Assembly: GCA_041687755.1 (NCBI GenBank)
Contig: JBDNJM010000164.1
Location: 1 to 64,000 of the forward strand
Direction of reading: 5' to 3'
Length of the DNA stretch: 64,000 nucleotides
Source: JBDNJM01 sp041687755
GTDB taxonomy: Bacteria > Planctomycetota > UBA1135 > GCA-002686595
The translations under genes and the position numbers were made by a program. The notes beneath the pieces are model-generated. The model did not search any database and was not told where the DNA came from. It saw nothing but the letters and a program-made list of their open reading frames with translations. This document shows, in pieces, positions 37,876 to 48,824 of the stretch. Position 1 is the first letter of the stretch. Each line of letters begins with the position of its first letter.

Positions 37876-38163
37876 CGAGGTGCAGGCGCAGGGAAGCGCC
37901 CGAATCGGGGTGGGGTGGGGCAGAGGGGGGGGCCGCCCGCGAAGGACAAAACCGTGTCCTGGACGCGAGCGGCCTCGATAGCGGCCTTCACGCCGGGCAC
38001 CGGCCGGGCACCAACCCCAGTCCCGATCTTTCGCTGCCGCCCCCCACGGCCCCCAGGGCCGGTACCCACGTGCGTGGCGGGCGCCATTCCTGGCGGGCCT
38101 TCTGCGCAGCCGCTAGGGTCCCCCCTCCCCCTGCTCCTCTCGACGTCCCTCCACCTGCCCGGA
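37876..38163. other. Divergent promoter region
   Basis: Separates the minus-strand surface protein from the plus-strand sigma factor remnant. A TAGGGT about 50 bp before the sigma start is a weak -10 candidate. No gene seen. Confidence 0.35.
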
Positions 38164-38559
38164 ATGAGCGTCCTCGACCCCCTCGCCGGGCATCTCGACG
38201 CCCTTGAGGACCGCACGCACTTCTATGCGGTCGCCAGCCAAGCCATGCGCCAGGTCCTCGCCGACCACGCGCGCGCGGCGGGCCGGCTCAAGCGCGGCGA
38301 GGGCCGGCGGCGGGTCACGCTCGACGAGAGCCGGGACGGGCAAGGTCCCAGCCAATATGATCTGCTCGATCTCGACGACTCCCTGAGGCGCCTCTCTAGT
38401 TTGAATGCGCGCCACGCGAAGATCGTCGAGTTGCGCTTGCTCGGCGGCCTGACCGTCAAGGAGGTGGCCAGCCTGCTCGGCGTGTCCGACACGACGATCG
38501 ACAAGGACTGGTTCATGGCGAAGGCCTGGCTGCGCAATGAACTCAGTCCGGCGCCCTGA
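38164..38559 (+). CDS. ECF sigma factor, N-terminally truncated
   Basis: 131 residues from MSVLDPLAGHLDALEDRTHF. The sequence matches planctomycete-type ECF sigma factors from the second half of sigma-2 (HFYAVASQAMRQVLADHARA), through the RLKRGEGRRRVTLDE linker, to sigma-4 (ARHAKIVELRLLGGLTVKEVASLLGVSDTTIDKDWFMAKAW). About 60 residues that normally precede HFYAVAS, including most of the core-binding part of sigma-2, are absent. The frame upstream shows nothing like them. It is therefore probably non-functional, or a regulator keeping only DNA binding. It lies 2 bp before the decayed kinase gene. Confidence 0.7.
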   Translation: MSVLDPLAGHLDALEDRTHFYAVASQAMRQVLADHARAAGRLKRGEGRRRVTLDESRDGQGPSQYDLLDLDDSLRRLSSLNARHAKIVELRLLGGLTVKEVASLLGVSDTTIDKDWFMAKAWLRNELSPAP

Positions 38560-38561
38560 TC

Positions 38562-41500
38562 TTGGATTCCGCTCGGTACGCGCTCGTCTCGGAGATCTTC
38601 GCCGCAGCCCACGGACTGCGCGGCGCCGAACTCGAGGCGTGCCTCGCACACAGCTGCAAAGGGGACGAGCAGCTGCGCGCCGAAGTGCTGCGACTGATGG
38701 ACGCTGGCGGCTCGAAAGACCGCGCAGATCTGTTCGACGACTCTGGTCTGGCGCGCGCGCGAAGTGCCCTCGACTCGCTCGCCGCGGGGTCGGCCCGAGG
38801 AGTGGACGCGACGCCCGCGTGGCCGCCGGACTCGATCGGCCCCTACACCGTCCTGCGCCAGATCGGGGCGGGCGGCATGGGGATCGTCTACGAGGCCGAG
38901 CAGCAGGCCCCCCACCGCCGGGTCGCGCTGAAGCTGCTGCATCCCCTGCAGGCCACGCCCGAGCGCATGCAGCGCTTCCGCAACGAGGCGACGCTCCTCG
39001 GACGGCTGCAGCATCCCGGCATCGCCCAGACTTTCGAGGCTGGGACCTACGACCTCGGGCAGGGCGAGCAGCCGTTCTTCGCGATGGAGTTGGTCGACGG
39101 CGTGGACGCGCGCCTGTACTGCGCGCGGGACCATCTCTCGCGCCGCGATCGCGTCGAGCTCTTGGCCCGCATCGCGGACGCCATCCAACACGCCCACGAC
39201 CTCGGCATCATCCACCGCGACATCAAGCCGGAGAACATCCTGGTCGATGCGGGCGGCAACCCGCGCATCCTGGACTTAAGCATCGCCCGCGCGACCTCCC
39301 CCCTCCGCCACGCTGGTATCGCTGGCCACCGACGCCGGCCAGCTGGTCGGGACCCTGTCCTACATGGCACCCGAGCAGCTGGGCGGAGACTCCAGTTCCA
39401 TCACCCCGCTCGTGGATGTCTACGCCCTCGGCGTGCTCGGCTTCGAACTCCTGACGGGGCGACTGCCCCACGAGGTCCGCGATCTACCGATCTCGCGGGC
39501 GATCGCGGTGTTGTCCTCGGCCGATCCCCTGCGCGCGGGCACCGTGGATGCCGGGCTGCGCGGAGACCTCGAGACCGTGCTCGGCAAGGCGCTGGAGACC
39601 GAACCCGGCCGCCGCTACGCCTCCGCGGCCGGACTCGCCGCGGACCTGCGCCGCTTTCTCGACGATCTGCCGATCGAGGCGCGCCCCGCCACCCGGACGT
39701 ATCGCGCGCTCAAGTTCGCACGCCGGCACCAGGGCCTCGTCGCCGGCGCATTCACGACCTTGCTAGCCCTGCTCGCAGGACTAGCGGCCTCGTGGATCCT
39801 GCTCGGGCAGGCCCGCGACGAGCGCGATGCCGCCAAACGCAGCGAACTCCAGGCCGTCAACGGCCTGCACCAGTCCGCACAAGTCTTGCTCGACTCGGGA
39901 GCCGCACGAGACGCCCTCAACCAGCTGCGCCTGATCCCCGAGGTTTCGCGAGGAACCGCCTGAAACTTACTGCGACGCCGGGCCCCGAGGATCCTGGACG
40001 GGCCGTACGGCGCCTGGGTGTTCGTCGACGACCATCGGCTGCTCACCGTCGAGGGGCAGACCCTGGCCCGCATGGACCTGCTCGAACCCGGAGGACTCGA
40101 GCCGATCCTGGAGGCGTTCGCGGTCCAAGGCATCGTCGCGGCCGCGGAAAACGGCCTCGTCCTGGCGCTCGAGCGGGACGAGCAGAACCACATCGTCCAG
40201 TACGTCCTGCTCGATCGCAGGACGGAGCGGCTGCTGGAGCGCCACCCCGCCTACAGCGCGGAAGGCACTTTCCAGGTCCCCTCTTCCTACATCCCCGAAC
40301 GGCCCTTGGAGAGCGGCGCCACCGATCGCGTGCCCGAGCTAAGCCGAGACGGCGGGACGGTGCTCTGGTGGACAGGTGAGGACGCGGTGGAAGTCCATGC
40401 AGCGGGACGAACGCTGCTCCGGATCAACGGCCTGGGCCTACTCGATGCCGCGCATCTCGGCCCCGAGGGGCGACTCCTCGCCGTGAGTCGCGGGGCCGAG
40501 GTCACCGTGCTCGACACGCGCACCGGAGACCTGCGCTTCCGAGCCCGCGGAGCTCCCGAGTTCGGGGCCACGGGCTTTGCCGTTCGGGAGGGGGTCGTGG
40601 TGCTCAACTCCAGCGACCGCCTCCGGTACCCGATGCGACGCGCCTGGCGGCGTTGGTCGCTCCCGCCCGGGTCCCCGCCGATCGAGCCTGCGGCACCGCT
40701 CGGGGAGGGCTACATCCAGGAGGACGATGTCCACGTGTACTTCGACTTGTCTGAGGACGGCCGACGTCTCGTGCTGACGCGCGACGGCGGCGACACGACC
40801 GGCGCACGGGTCGTCGACCTCGAGGCCGAGCAGCCCATCCACCTGGCGCCCGACTGCCCCGATCCGGCCGCGGGCCCCGGCTGGATTCCGTTCTCGGTGC
40901 TGGCCGGAGGTCGCCCGACCCACTCCCCCAACGGCGAGCGCGTCGCGTTTCCCCACGGCTATGCCCAAACCCAGCTGGTCGAACTCGGCTGGCCGACCTA
41001 GGCCTGGCCGACGGATCCCGCTGCCCTGCGCTTGGCCGGTCATGCCGACCCGGCGGGGAGGCGAGCCGGCGGCTGGATCTACCACGTCGCGGTATCGAAC
41101 GACGGGAGCCTGATCGCCTCGGGCGCGCCCGCGGACCCTAGGGTCTGGGTGTGGGACGCCCGCACGGGCGAGCAGGCGGCCGACCTGGAACGAGACGTCG
41201 GGGTCCTCTGGCACACCAACCCCGGGAGCTGGGAGATGCTGCTGGCCTTCGGGCCGCGCGACGAGCACCTGTGGCTCACGACGCCCTACCGGGCCCCGGG
41301 TCTGGATGAGCTAGGGGAACGGTGCCTCTTGGACTGGGACCTGACGACCGCAACCGTCGAGGTCGCCGCCGGCCCCTGCGCTGGGACGCCCGCCACCTGG
41401 AGCTTCTGGACGCCTTCCTCGAGCAGTTCGAGCCCGGCCCGCGCGTGCGACTCAGCCAGCGCGTGCAGATGCTGGGTACCGAGGCGCGGGTCGCGGAGTG

Positions 41501-42126
41501 CCCGCCCACGCCCGGGCTCGAGAAAGCGGAGCTGCCCGCGGAGGGCCGGCGCTGGCGCTTCGCGGATCCCCTCGACCCCTCGGCCAGTGGGCTCAGCGTG
41601 CACCCCGAGCTGCCTCAGATCGCGCTGACGCGGCGCGTCGGCATCGGCGTCAAGGGCGTCGGGTCCCTGGAGATCCTCGACGCGGTCTCTGGCGCCACCC
41701 TGGTCGAGCGCGAGCTGCGGCATCTGCCCTGGTGTGTGGCCTACAGCCCGGACGGGCGCACGCTCGCTCGCCGTCGGCACCGACAGCGGTCGCGTTCTCC
41801 TGTTTGAGACGAAGCACTACACCCAGCAGCTGGATTGGCCGCTGCACGCGGCGTACATCTATTCAGCGACCTGGACCCCCGACGGCCAGCGGCTCGTGAC
41901 CGCCTCCGGCGACGCGACGATCGGAAGCTGGGACCTGCGCACGCCGACGCGGGCGCGACTCGAAAGTCAGCAGTGGTCCGAGGCGCTCACCGCAGCTCGG
42001 ACCTCGCACGGCGGGCAGTCCGTTGACGCCGGCACAGGTGGCCCCGAGACTCCCGCAGGAGCAGCCCATCGAATCGGCCTTCAGGCCGTGCGCATGGAGC
42101 GCATTCGGCGAGCCCACTCGAGGTAG
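38562..42126 (+). pseudogene. Serine/threonine kinase-WD40 protein, extensively decayed
   Basis: Starts at a TTG (LDSARYALVSEIFAAAHGLR). The kinase lobe is recognisable (QIGAGGMGIVYEAEQ, HRDIKPEN), but DFG reads DLS. A frameshift in a C6 run near 39299 moves to the frame with SYMAPEQLGG, which then holds the rest of the kinase and a membrane span (AGAFTTLLALLAGLAASWILL). TGA at 39961-39963, probably from TGG, and TAG at 40999-41001 interrupt it. Further frameshifts near 41390 and 41765 are needed to follow the beta-propeller (HVAVSNDGSLIASGA, CVAYSPDGRT, ATWTPDGQRLVTASGDATIG) to 42126. With three shifts, two stops and a lost DFG this is a dead gene. It pairs with the truncated sigma factor upstream. 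Confidence 0.87.
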
Positions 42127-42434
42127 TCACGCGCAGCCCTGGGCACTCCACCCACGTCCCCCAACCCGCAGCTGTCCGGGGAGCGAGCAATGCCTGGACG
42201 CCGAATGCGGGCGGGGGCCTGCGGGTCTGGTCTGAGCCCGGACGACAGCGGTTCCGGAAGTCCTAGGGATCTCTGCAGGGGTCGGGCGACGGGGCGGAGG
42301 CTTGCGCTGCCAGACCGCTGCGGACCCCCCCGGGCTGGAGGTTGGGCTCGAGGGTCGCTGGTTTGGGTCGCCGGACTCGCGCGGCGCGGACTCGGAGGCG
42401 CCTCCCGCGGGGGGGCGGGCTATGCTCTGCCCCC
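42127..42434. other. Region upstream of eno
   Basis: No gene seen. The right end carries the candidate eno promoter described separately; the left end is the 3' flank of the dead kinase gene. Confidence 0.4.
42421..42426 (+). promoter_or_regulatory. Candidate -10 element of eno (near-leaderless)
   Basis: TATGCT ends 8 nt before the eno ATG, so transcription would start within a couple of bases of the start codon. No matching -35 is visible. The only sequence between is CTGCCCCC, without a Shine-Dalgarno. Confidence 0.4.
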
Positions 42435-43697
42435 ATGAGCGAAATCATGAGCATCCAGGGCCGGGAGATCCTCGACTCCCGTGGCAACCCCACCATCGAA
42501 GTCGAGGTTCTCCTCGAGACCGGTGCCCACGGGCGCGCCGGCGTGCCCTCGGGCGCCTCGACGGGCATCCACGAGGCCCACGAGCTGCGCGACGGCGAAG
42601 GCCGCTACGGCGGCAAGGGCGTGCTCAAGGCCGTCGAGAGCGTCAACACCGAACTGTCCCGCGCGCTGGTCGGTCGCGACGCCACCGACCAGGCCGCGAT
42701 CGACGCGGCGATGATCGAGCTGGACGGAACCGCGAACAAGTCACGGCTGGGCGCCAACGCGCTGCTAGGCGTGTCGCTCGCCAACGCGAAGGCCGCGGCC
42801 GAGGACGCCGGGCTGCCGCTGTACCGCTATCTCGGTGGTCCGGGCGCGCGCCTGCTGCCCGTGCCGATGATGAACATCCTCAACGGGGGCGAGCACGCCG
42901 ACAACAACATCGACCTGCAGGAGTTCATGGTCATGCCGATCGGCGCCACGCGCTTCGGCGAGGCCTTGCGCATGGGCACCGAGGTGTTCCACGCGCTGAA
43001 GAGCGTCTGCAAGCAGCGCGGGCTGTCGACGGCCGTCGGCGACGAGGGCGGCTTCGCGCCCAACCTCAAGAGCAACGAAGAAGCGATCGAGCTGATCCTC
43101 GAGGCCTCCGAGAAGATCGGCCTGCAGCCCGGCCGCGACGTGCGCATCGCGATCGACGCGGCCTCCGCCGAGTTCCTCAAGGACGGCAAGTACATCATCG
43201 AGGGCAAGGGCCTCTCCTCCGACGAGCTGATCGAGCTGTACGCCGGCTGGGCCGAGCAGTACCCCGTGTTCTCGATCGAGGACGGCCTGGACCAGGACGA
43301 CTGGAGCGGCTGGACCAAGTTGACCGAGCGCCTCGGTGAAAAAGTCCAGCTCGTGGGCGACGACCTGTTCGTCACCAACGCCGCGCGCCTGCAGACCGGA
43401 ATCGAAAAGCGCGCCGCCAACTCGGTGCTCGTGAAGGTCAACCAGATCGGCACCCTCACCGAGACCCTGGAGACGATGCAGCTCGCCCACCGCAACGGGT
43501 ACACCTGCGTGATCTCGCACCGCTCGGGCGAGACCGAGGACGCGACCATCGCGGACCTCGCCGTCGCGACGAACGCCGGCCAGATCAAGACCGGCGCCCC
43601 CTGCCGCTCCGATCGCGTGGCCAAGTACAACCAGCTGCTGCGCATCGAGCAGGATCTGGGCGAATCGGCTATCTACGCCGCCTCGACGCTGTTCTAG
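42435..43697 (+). CDS. eno: Enolase
   Basis: 420 residues, normal length. Converts 2-phosphoglycerate to phosphoenolpyruvate in the cytoplasm. Begins MSEIMSIQGREILDSRGNPT, the classic enolase N-terminus. Further landmarks are GVPSGASTGIHEA, PMMNILNGGEHADNN, GDEGGFAPNL, SIEDGLDQDDW, GDDLFVTN, VLVKVNQIGT, SHRSGETED and GAPCRSDRVAKYNQLLRIE; all metal and catalytic residues are present. The ATG follows TGCCCCC; upstream frame extension is Arg-rich. The next gene is an FtsB-like protein, the order eno-ftsB found in many bacteria. Confidence 0.98.
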   Translation: MSEIMSIQGREILDSRGNPTIEVEVLLETGAHGRAGVPSGASTGIHEAHELRDGEGRYGGKGVLKAVESVNTELSRALVGRDATDQAAIDAAMIELDGTANKSRLGANALLGVSLANAKAAAEDAGLPLYRYLGGPGARLLPVPMMNILNGGEHADNNIDLQEFMVMPIGATRFGEALRMGTEVFHALKSVCKQRGLSTAVGDEGGFAPNLKSNEEAIELILEASEKIGLQPGRDVRIAIDAASAEFLKDGKYIIEGKGLSSDELIELYAGWAEQYPVFSIEDGLDQDDWSGWTKLTERLGEKVQLVGDDLFVTNAARLQTGIEKRAANSVLVKVNQIGTLTETLETMQLAHRNGYTCVISHRSGETEDATIADLAVATNAGQIKTGAPCRSDRVAKYNQLLRIEQDLGESAIYAASTLF

Positions 43698-43782
43698 ACG
43701 GCGTCGGCCGGCCGTCGCCCCGCGCGGGCGGCGCCGGCGGAGCCGGCCCCGCTCGACCCCTCCTCCCCCTCGCGCACGGCCC

Positions 43783-44145
43783 ATGACATTGCCCCAGAGC
43801 GACTCCCTCGATTGCGGGGACCGCACAACAGCGCCCGCGGAAGCCGGCCTGCTGGGGCGTTTTGTCGGGTCGCTCGCGGGCTGGCTTCCACCGCTGGCGG
43901 CCTTCGGGCTGTTCTGCCACCTGTGCCTCCTGGGCCTGGCGCCCGCGCGCGTCGAGCGCGAGCGCCTCGAGACCGCGGAGGCGCGCCTCGCCGCCGAGCG
44001 GCTCCAACTTGAGCTGCGTGTCCAGGAACTGAAGCGTCTGCGCCGCGCCCAACAGGACCCCGTCTATATCGAGCGCGTGCGCCGACTCGAACTTGCCGGC
44101 CCGCCCACCGAGGCCGTCCCCGCCAGCGACGAAGCAGCACGCTGA
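43783..44145 (+). CDS. FtsB/DivIC-like septum formation initiator
   Basis: 120 residues with the bitopic architecture of FtsB/DivIC: a cytoplasmic N-terminus, one membrane span (about 34-53, WLPPLAAFGLFCHLCLLGLA) and a periplasmic coiled coil (about 56-95, ERERLETAEARLAAERLQLE...). A terminal segment DPVYIERVRRLELAG matches the D-x-x-YIE-x-x-AR-x-x-L signature after the coil in this family. Its position directly after eno supports the call. It would act with FtsL and FtsQ in the divisome, although many planctomycetes lack FtsZ, so its partner set is uncertain. The start follows GGCCC. Confidence 0.8.
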   Translation: MTLPQSDSLDCGDRTTAPAEAGLLGRFVGSLAGWLPPLAAFGLFCHLCLLGLAPARVERERLETAEARLAAERLQLELRVQELKRLRRAQQDPVYIERVRRLELAGPPTEAVPASDEAAR

Positions 44146-44152
44146 ACAGAGC

Positions 44153-44307
44153 GTCTGGCCGGGGGGGGGGGAAGGATACAGTGCCAGGTACGTTTTCAGC
44201 GGCTCGGGAGCTTCTCTGCCGCCATGCGGCGGAGAAGCTCCCGAGCCGCTGAAAACGTGCCTGGCACCGTGTCCTTCCTGGCACCGTGTCCTTCCCCCCG
44301 GCCAGAC
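44153..44307. repeat. Long palindromic element P2 (REP-like, 155 bp)
   Basis: Inverted repeat centred at about 44224, with ends GTCTGGCC/GGCCAGAC. Inward are AAGGATACAGTGCCAGG on the left and a doubled (T)GGCACCGTGTCCTTCC on the right. The inner arm GTTTTCAGCGGCTCGGGAGC and its complement are unrelated in sequence to P1's, but the tip again is a 5-bp stem with a 3-nt loop (GCCGC-CAT-GCGGC). It contains a G11 run at 44161-44171. Confidence 0.9.
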
Positions 44308-44377
44308 GGGGCGCCCCACGCCGATGCTCGAGTTCGGCCTTGGGCGCTGCCCTTCCAGCGGCGAAGATCTTGCTGCA

Positions 44378-46501
44378 ATGGCATCTAGCGCACGCTTCCT
44401 CGGACTCACGCTGACGCTCAGTGGCCTCGGGCCGCTCGCTCCAGCCTTCGCCGCCCAGGCTCCGCAAGAGCTGCCGACGCTCCCGCTCGCGGGTGAAGCC
44501 CTCGACAACGACGCCTTCCTCGTGCACTCGGCTTCGGTCACGGAACTGCTCGTGCGCGGGGACCGCCTGCTCGTCGAAAACGGGGGTGGCCCGCCGGACG
44601 CCGCGCGGGCGATCGGGGCCTTCGAACTCTGGCGTCAGGCGCTGGCGACCTCCGAGCTCGGCGACGCCGTGGCCTGGTGGGCCTCCGAGGACGAGGCCGT
44701 CAGCGGCGTGCCAACGGCTGTCGAGAGCGTCGAAGCGGCCGTCGAAGCGCGGCTCCGCGCGCTCCCCCAGGAGCTCCTCGGCCTCTGGGCCGGACGCTTC
44801 GAGGCGCGCTGGGAGAGCGTGGGCGACCCGCTTGCCGCCGCCTCGGAAGCGCGCCTGTCGCCCGGCACGCGGGGCGCCACCCGTCACGAGCTGCGCGAGG
44901 CCGATCGCGCGCTCGCACTCGGCCATGCGCTCAGCATGCGCACCCATGCCCGCCGCGCACGCGTCCATGCCCTGCTCGCGGACGACGCCGAGCTCGTCTC
45001 GGCCGCGGACCGTCGCATCGCCGGTGCCTCCGCGCTCGACCCGACCTCCTCCGGCAAGCCAGCGGCGAGCGCCCCGACCGACGCCCCGAGTCCGCCGGGG
45101 CCCCTGCGGCTCGAGCGCCAGCTCGCCCTCGGACCCGCCCAGGTGCCGCCGTCACTCATCCGCGCCTCTGGACGGAGCGCCTCCGACCGCAGCAGTGGCG
45201 GCCTGTTCGGCGGGCTGTGCGAACTTCCCGACGGCAGGCTCGCGATCCAGGGCCCGATCGGCCTGCTGATCGTGGACCCCGCGACCGGTCGCGGCACCGC
45301 CTTCGATCCGACCAAGCTGGCCGCGGAGGCCCTCGGCAGCCCGTCCAACGCCACCGGCACCCTCGTCGACCCGCCCTGGCTGCTGCGGCCGGCGGTAAGC
45401 GGCGATGGCCTGGTGCTGGTGGAAGGCCGGCTGCAGCCCTACGACGCGCTCGGCAACGTGCTGCTGAAGCTCCACACGCCGCCGCCGCTCAAGAACTCGG
45501 AGGAGGGCCTCGAGCAGCTGCCCGAGCTGGCCTGGGCCCTGCGCGGTGACCGCTGGGCGCCCCCTGGCGCAGCGGATGGAGTCCTCCATCCCCTGCTCGA
45601 GGGCCTCGCCGAGGCCGAGTTCCAGCCCGGCCCGGTCGTGGCTGGCGAGCGCGTGGTCGTTCAAGTTCGGCGCAATCCGGGCAGCGTCGAGGCCTTCCTG
45701 CTGGGGCTCGACGCCACCACCGGCGAGCCGCTCTGGCGTCGCCTGGTCGCGAGCGGCCAGGACCGCACCGCCGACGCCGGACGCTTCGCCAGCGGCGTGC
45801 GGGCCGCCGCCGCCCCCCTGTTCGAGGCCGACGATCGGGTGCTCGTCACCAGCGGCCTGGGCACGATCTCGCTGCACGACGCCCTCGACGGACGGCTGAT
45901 CTGGAGCGTCCGCCACCGCCGACGGGCCACCGCAGACCCTTCGTTCTCGGGGCTCCAGGCCGTCTCGATCGAGGCTCCTGGCGGCCCGGGCGAAGACTCT
46001 TCTTCTATCTGGGCTGCGGCGCCGCCGGACTCCGACCGGATCCTGCTGCTGCCAAACCACACCCTGGCGCGGCCCGCGGCCACCCCGACCGCCCCCTACG
46101 CCCTGCCGCTCGTGCTCGTGCCGGGCGCGAGTGCCCTGTTGGGCAGCGTCCGCTTCCCAGAACCCCGGCCCGCGGGCTCTCCTTGGCTCTTGTTGACCCG
46201 CCGCGAGGGAGCGCGCCACGGCCTGCTCGCCGTCAACCCCCACACCGGCGCCCAAGCACCCGCCCTCCGACTGCCCTCGGGAGAACGCTGGTTCCGCGGC
46301 CCGGGCGGCGCCGCCCACGCCACTCAGAAGGCCGTTTACCTGTTCGATCCCGGCGCGGAGCTGCTCCTGACCCAGTCCCTGCCCTGGCTCGCCGCCCGCC
46401 CCAAATCCGCTCGGGCACCCTCGGTGACCAGAATCGGGGACCGCCTGATCGTTCTGGGCCCAGACCAACTGTGCATCTTCGGCCCGGCGACCGACGAATA
46501 G
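44378..46501 (+). CDS. Secreted PQQ-like beta-propeller protein
   Basis: About 707 residues from MASSARFLGLTLTLSGLGPL, a signal peptide; an ATG 18 codons upstream (44324) is the alternative. An N-terminal helical region (about 30-220) is followed by propeller blades with PQQ-type motifs: GLLIVDPATGRGTAFD, LLGLDATTGEPLWRRL, TISLHDALDGRLIWSV and LLAVNPHTGAQAPAL. The layout resembles a shorter version of the protein at 53586-58202, so the two may be related. Probably a periplasmic or surface binding scaffold; no enzymatic residues are identified. A palindromic element occupies its upstream region. Confidence 0.8.
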   Translation: MASSARFLGLTLTLSGLGPLAPAFAAQAPQELPTLPLAGEALDNDAFLVHSASVTELLVRGDRLLVENGGGPPDAARAIGAFELWRQALATSELGDAVAWWASEDEAVSGVPTAVESVEAAVEARLRALPQELLGLWAGRFEARWESVGDPLAAASEARLSPGTRGATRHELREADRALALGHALSMRTHARRARVHALLADDAELVSAADRRIAGASALDPTSSGKPAASAPTDAPSPPGPLRLERQLALGPAQVPPSLIRASGRSASDRSSGGLFGGLCELPDGRLAIQGPIGLLIVDPATGRGTAFDPTKLAAEALGSPSNATGTLVDPPWLLRPAVSGDGLVLVEGRLQPYDALGNVLLKLHTPPPLKNSEEGLEQLPELAWALRGDRWAPPGAADGVLHPLLEGLAEAEFQPGPVVAGERVVVQVRRNPGSVEAFLLGLDATTGEPLWRRLVASGQDRTADAGRFASGVRAAAAPLFEADDRVLVTSGLGTISLHDALDGRLIWSVRHRRRATADPSFSGLQAVSIEAPGGPGEDSSSIWAAAPPDSDRILLLPNHTLARPAATPTAPYALPLVLVPGASALLGSVRFPEPRPAGSPWLLLTRREGARHGLLAVNPHTGAQAPALRLPSGERWFRGPGGAAHATQKAVYLFDPGAELLLTQSLPWLAARPKSARAPSVTRIGDRLIVLGPDQLCIFGPATDE

Positions 46502-46800
46502 TGGACGGGGATTGTCCCGAGTCCTGGGCTACCTTGGGGCTTACTCCGGCGGGCCCTGCTCCAGAGCGACTGTGCGGCGCCTAAAAAAGCCGTTGATCGG
46601 AGCGCCGGCGTGCCCGAACGACGGGGCCCCACGCAGTTTCTGTCCTCGTCCGAGCCACGTTTCCTGCAGTGCTCCGTAAGAAGCGCCCAGGGCGGGGCTG
46701 ATCTCCGACTGCCTGGTAGCTCTCGACTCGCGCCGCCCGCCACTTCCACGATCCGGCCCGCCGGCCAATCGCTCAACTCCACTCTTCCAGCCCCAGCCCC
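46502..46800. other. Spacer before the MoxR cluster
   Basis: About 300 bp without a credible gene. An A-rich patch (CCTAAAAAAGCC near 46580) stands out in otherwise GC-rich DNA and may be part of the cluster promoter, but no full consensus is visible. Confidence 0.35.
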
Positions 46801-47838
<1,038 letters not shown>

Positions 47839-47855
47839 TTCGGAATTTCGACCCG

Positions 47856-48824
47856 ATGACGCTCGCACCCCGCTCCACAGGAACAGGAGGCTCCTCAGCC
47901 TTCGACCCGACCGTTCTGGACTCCCTGTCCAAGCTGTCGCTGGTCGCGCGTACGCTCGTCGAAGGCTTCATGGCGGGCTCCCATCGGTCGCGCGTCAAGG
48001 GCAGCTCCATGGAGTTCGCCCAGCACCGACAGTACGTCCCCGGCGACGATCCGCGCTTCATCGACGAGCGCATCTTCGCCAAGTCCGACCGGCTGGTCGT
48101 GAAGGAGTTCGTCGCCGAGACTAACTTCGCCTGCCACCTGCTCGTGGACGCCAGTGGCTCGATGGGCTTCGGGTCGACCGGCAAGGGCAGCGGCACGAGC
48201 CCGGAGGCCGTCGGAACGCGCAGCAAGCTCGACTACGCGCGCTGGTGCGCAGCGGCCCTCGGCTACCTCGTGCTGGGCCAGCGCGACACGGCCGGACTGG
48301 TGGTGTTCGACTCGACCGAGCGCAGGAAAGTCCCGCCCGGCAACGGCGCGGCCCAGGCCGCCTCGATGCTTGAGATGCTCGAACAGACCGAGGCCAAGGG
48401 CGAAACCGCCGTTGGCGACGTGCTGCAGTGGCTCCTCCCACGCCTGCGCCAGCGCGGCATCGTGTGCGTGTTCTCGGACTTCTTCGACGACCCTCAAACG
48501 CTGATGGACGGCGTGCGCAAGATGCGCCTCGCGGGGCACGAGCCGATCCTGTTCCAGGTGCTCGACCCCGCGGAACTCGAGTTCGAGTACGCCGGGCACC
48601 TGCGGCTCGACGATCTCGAAGGCGGCGCGCCCCAGAAAGTTGACGCGCAGGCCATCGCGATCGCGTACCGCGAAGAGATCGAGAAGCACAACGCGACCCT
48701 GGCGACCCAGGCGAGTTCGTTCGGCGTCGACTTGATCCAGCAGCGCACCGACCAACCCCTGGACGTGGCCCTGCAGGCCTACCTCTCGAAGCGCACCGCA
48801 CGCGCACGGAGCGCCGCGCGATGA
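47856..48824 (+). CDS. DUF58 domain protein (VWA-like)
   Basis: 322 residues, soluble. Carries the DUF58 signature RSRVKGSSMEFAQHRQYVPGDDPRFIDERIFAK followed by the VWA MIDAS motif DASGSMG (Asp98), with Thr/Asp metal ligands expected later. Proteins of this type are the usual partners of MoxR. The stop overlaps the next start by 4 bp (ATGA), indicating translational coupling with the BatA-like gene. Probably an adaptor linking the ATPase to membrane VWA proteins (family knowledge and inference). Confidence 0.93.
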   Translation: MTLAPRSTGTGGSSAFDPTVLDSLSKLSLVARTLVEGFMAGSHRSRVKGSSMEFAQHRQYVPGDDPRFIDERIFAKSDRLVVKEFVAETNFACHLLVDASGSMGFGSTGKGSGTSPEAVGTRSKLDYARWCAAALGYLVLGQRDTAGLVVFDSTERRKVPPGNGAAQAASMLEMLEQTEAKGETAVGDVLQWLLPRLRQRGIVCVFSDFFDDPQTLMDGVRKMRLAGHEPILFQVLDPAELEFEYAGHLRLDDLEGGAPQKVDAQAIAIAYREEIEKHNATLATQASSFGVDLIQQRTDQPLDVALQAYLSKRTARARSAAR

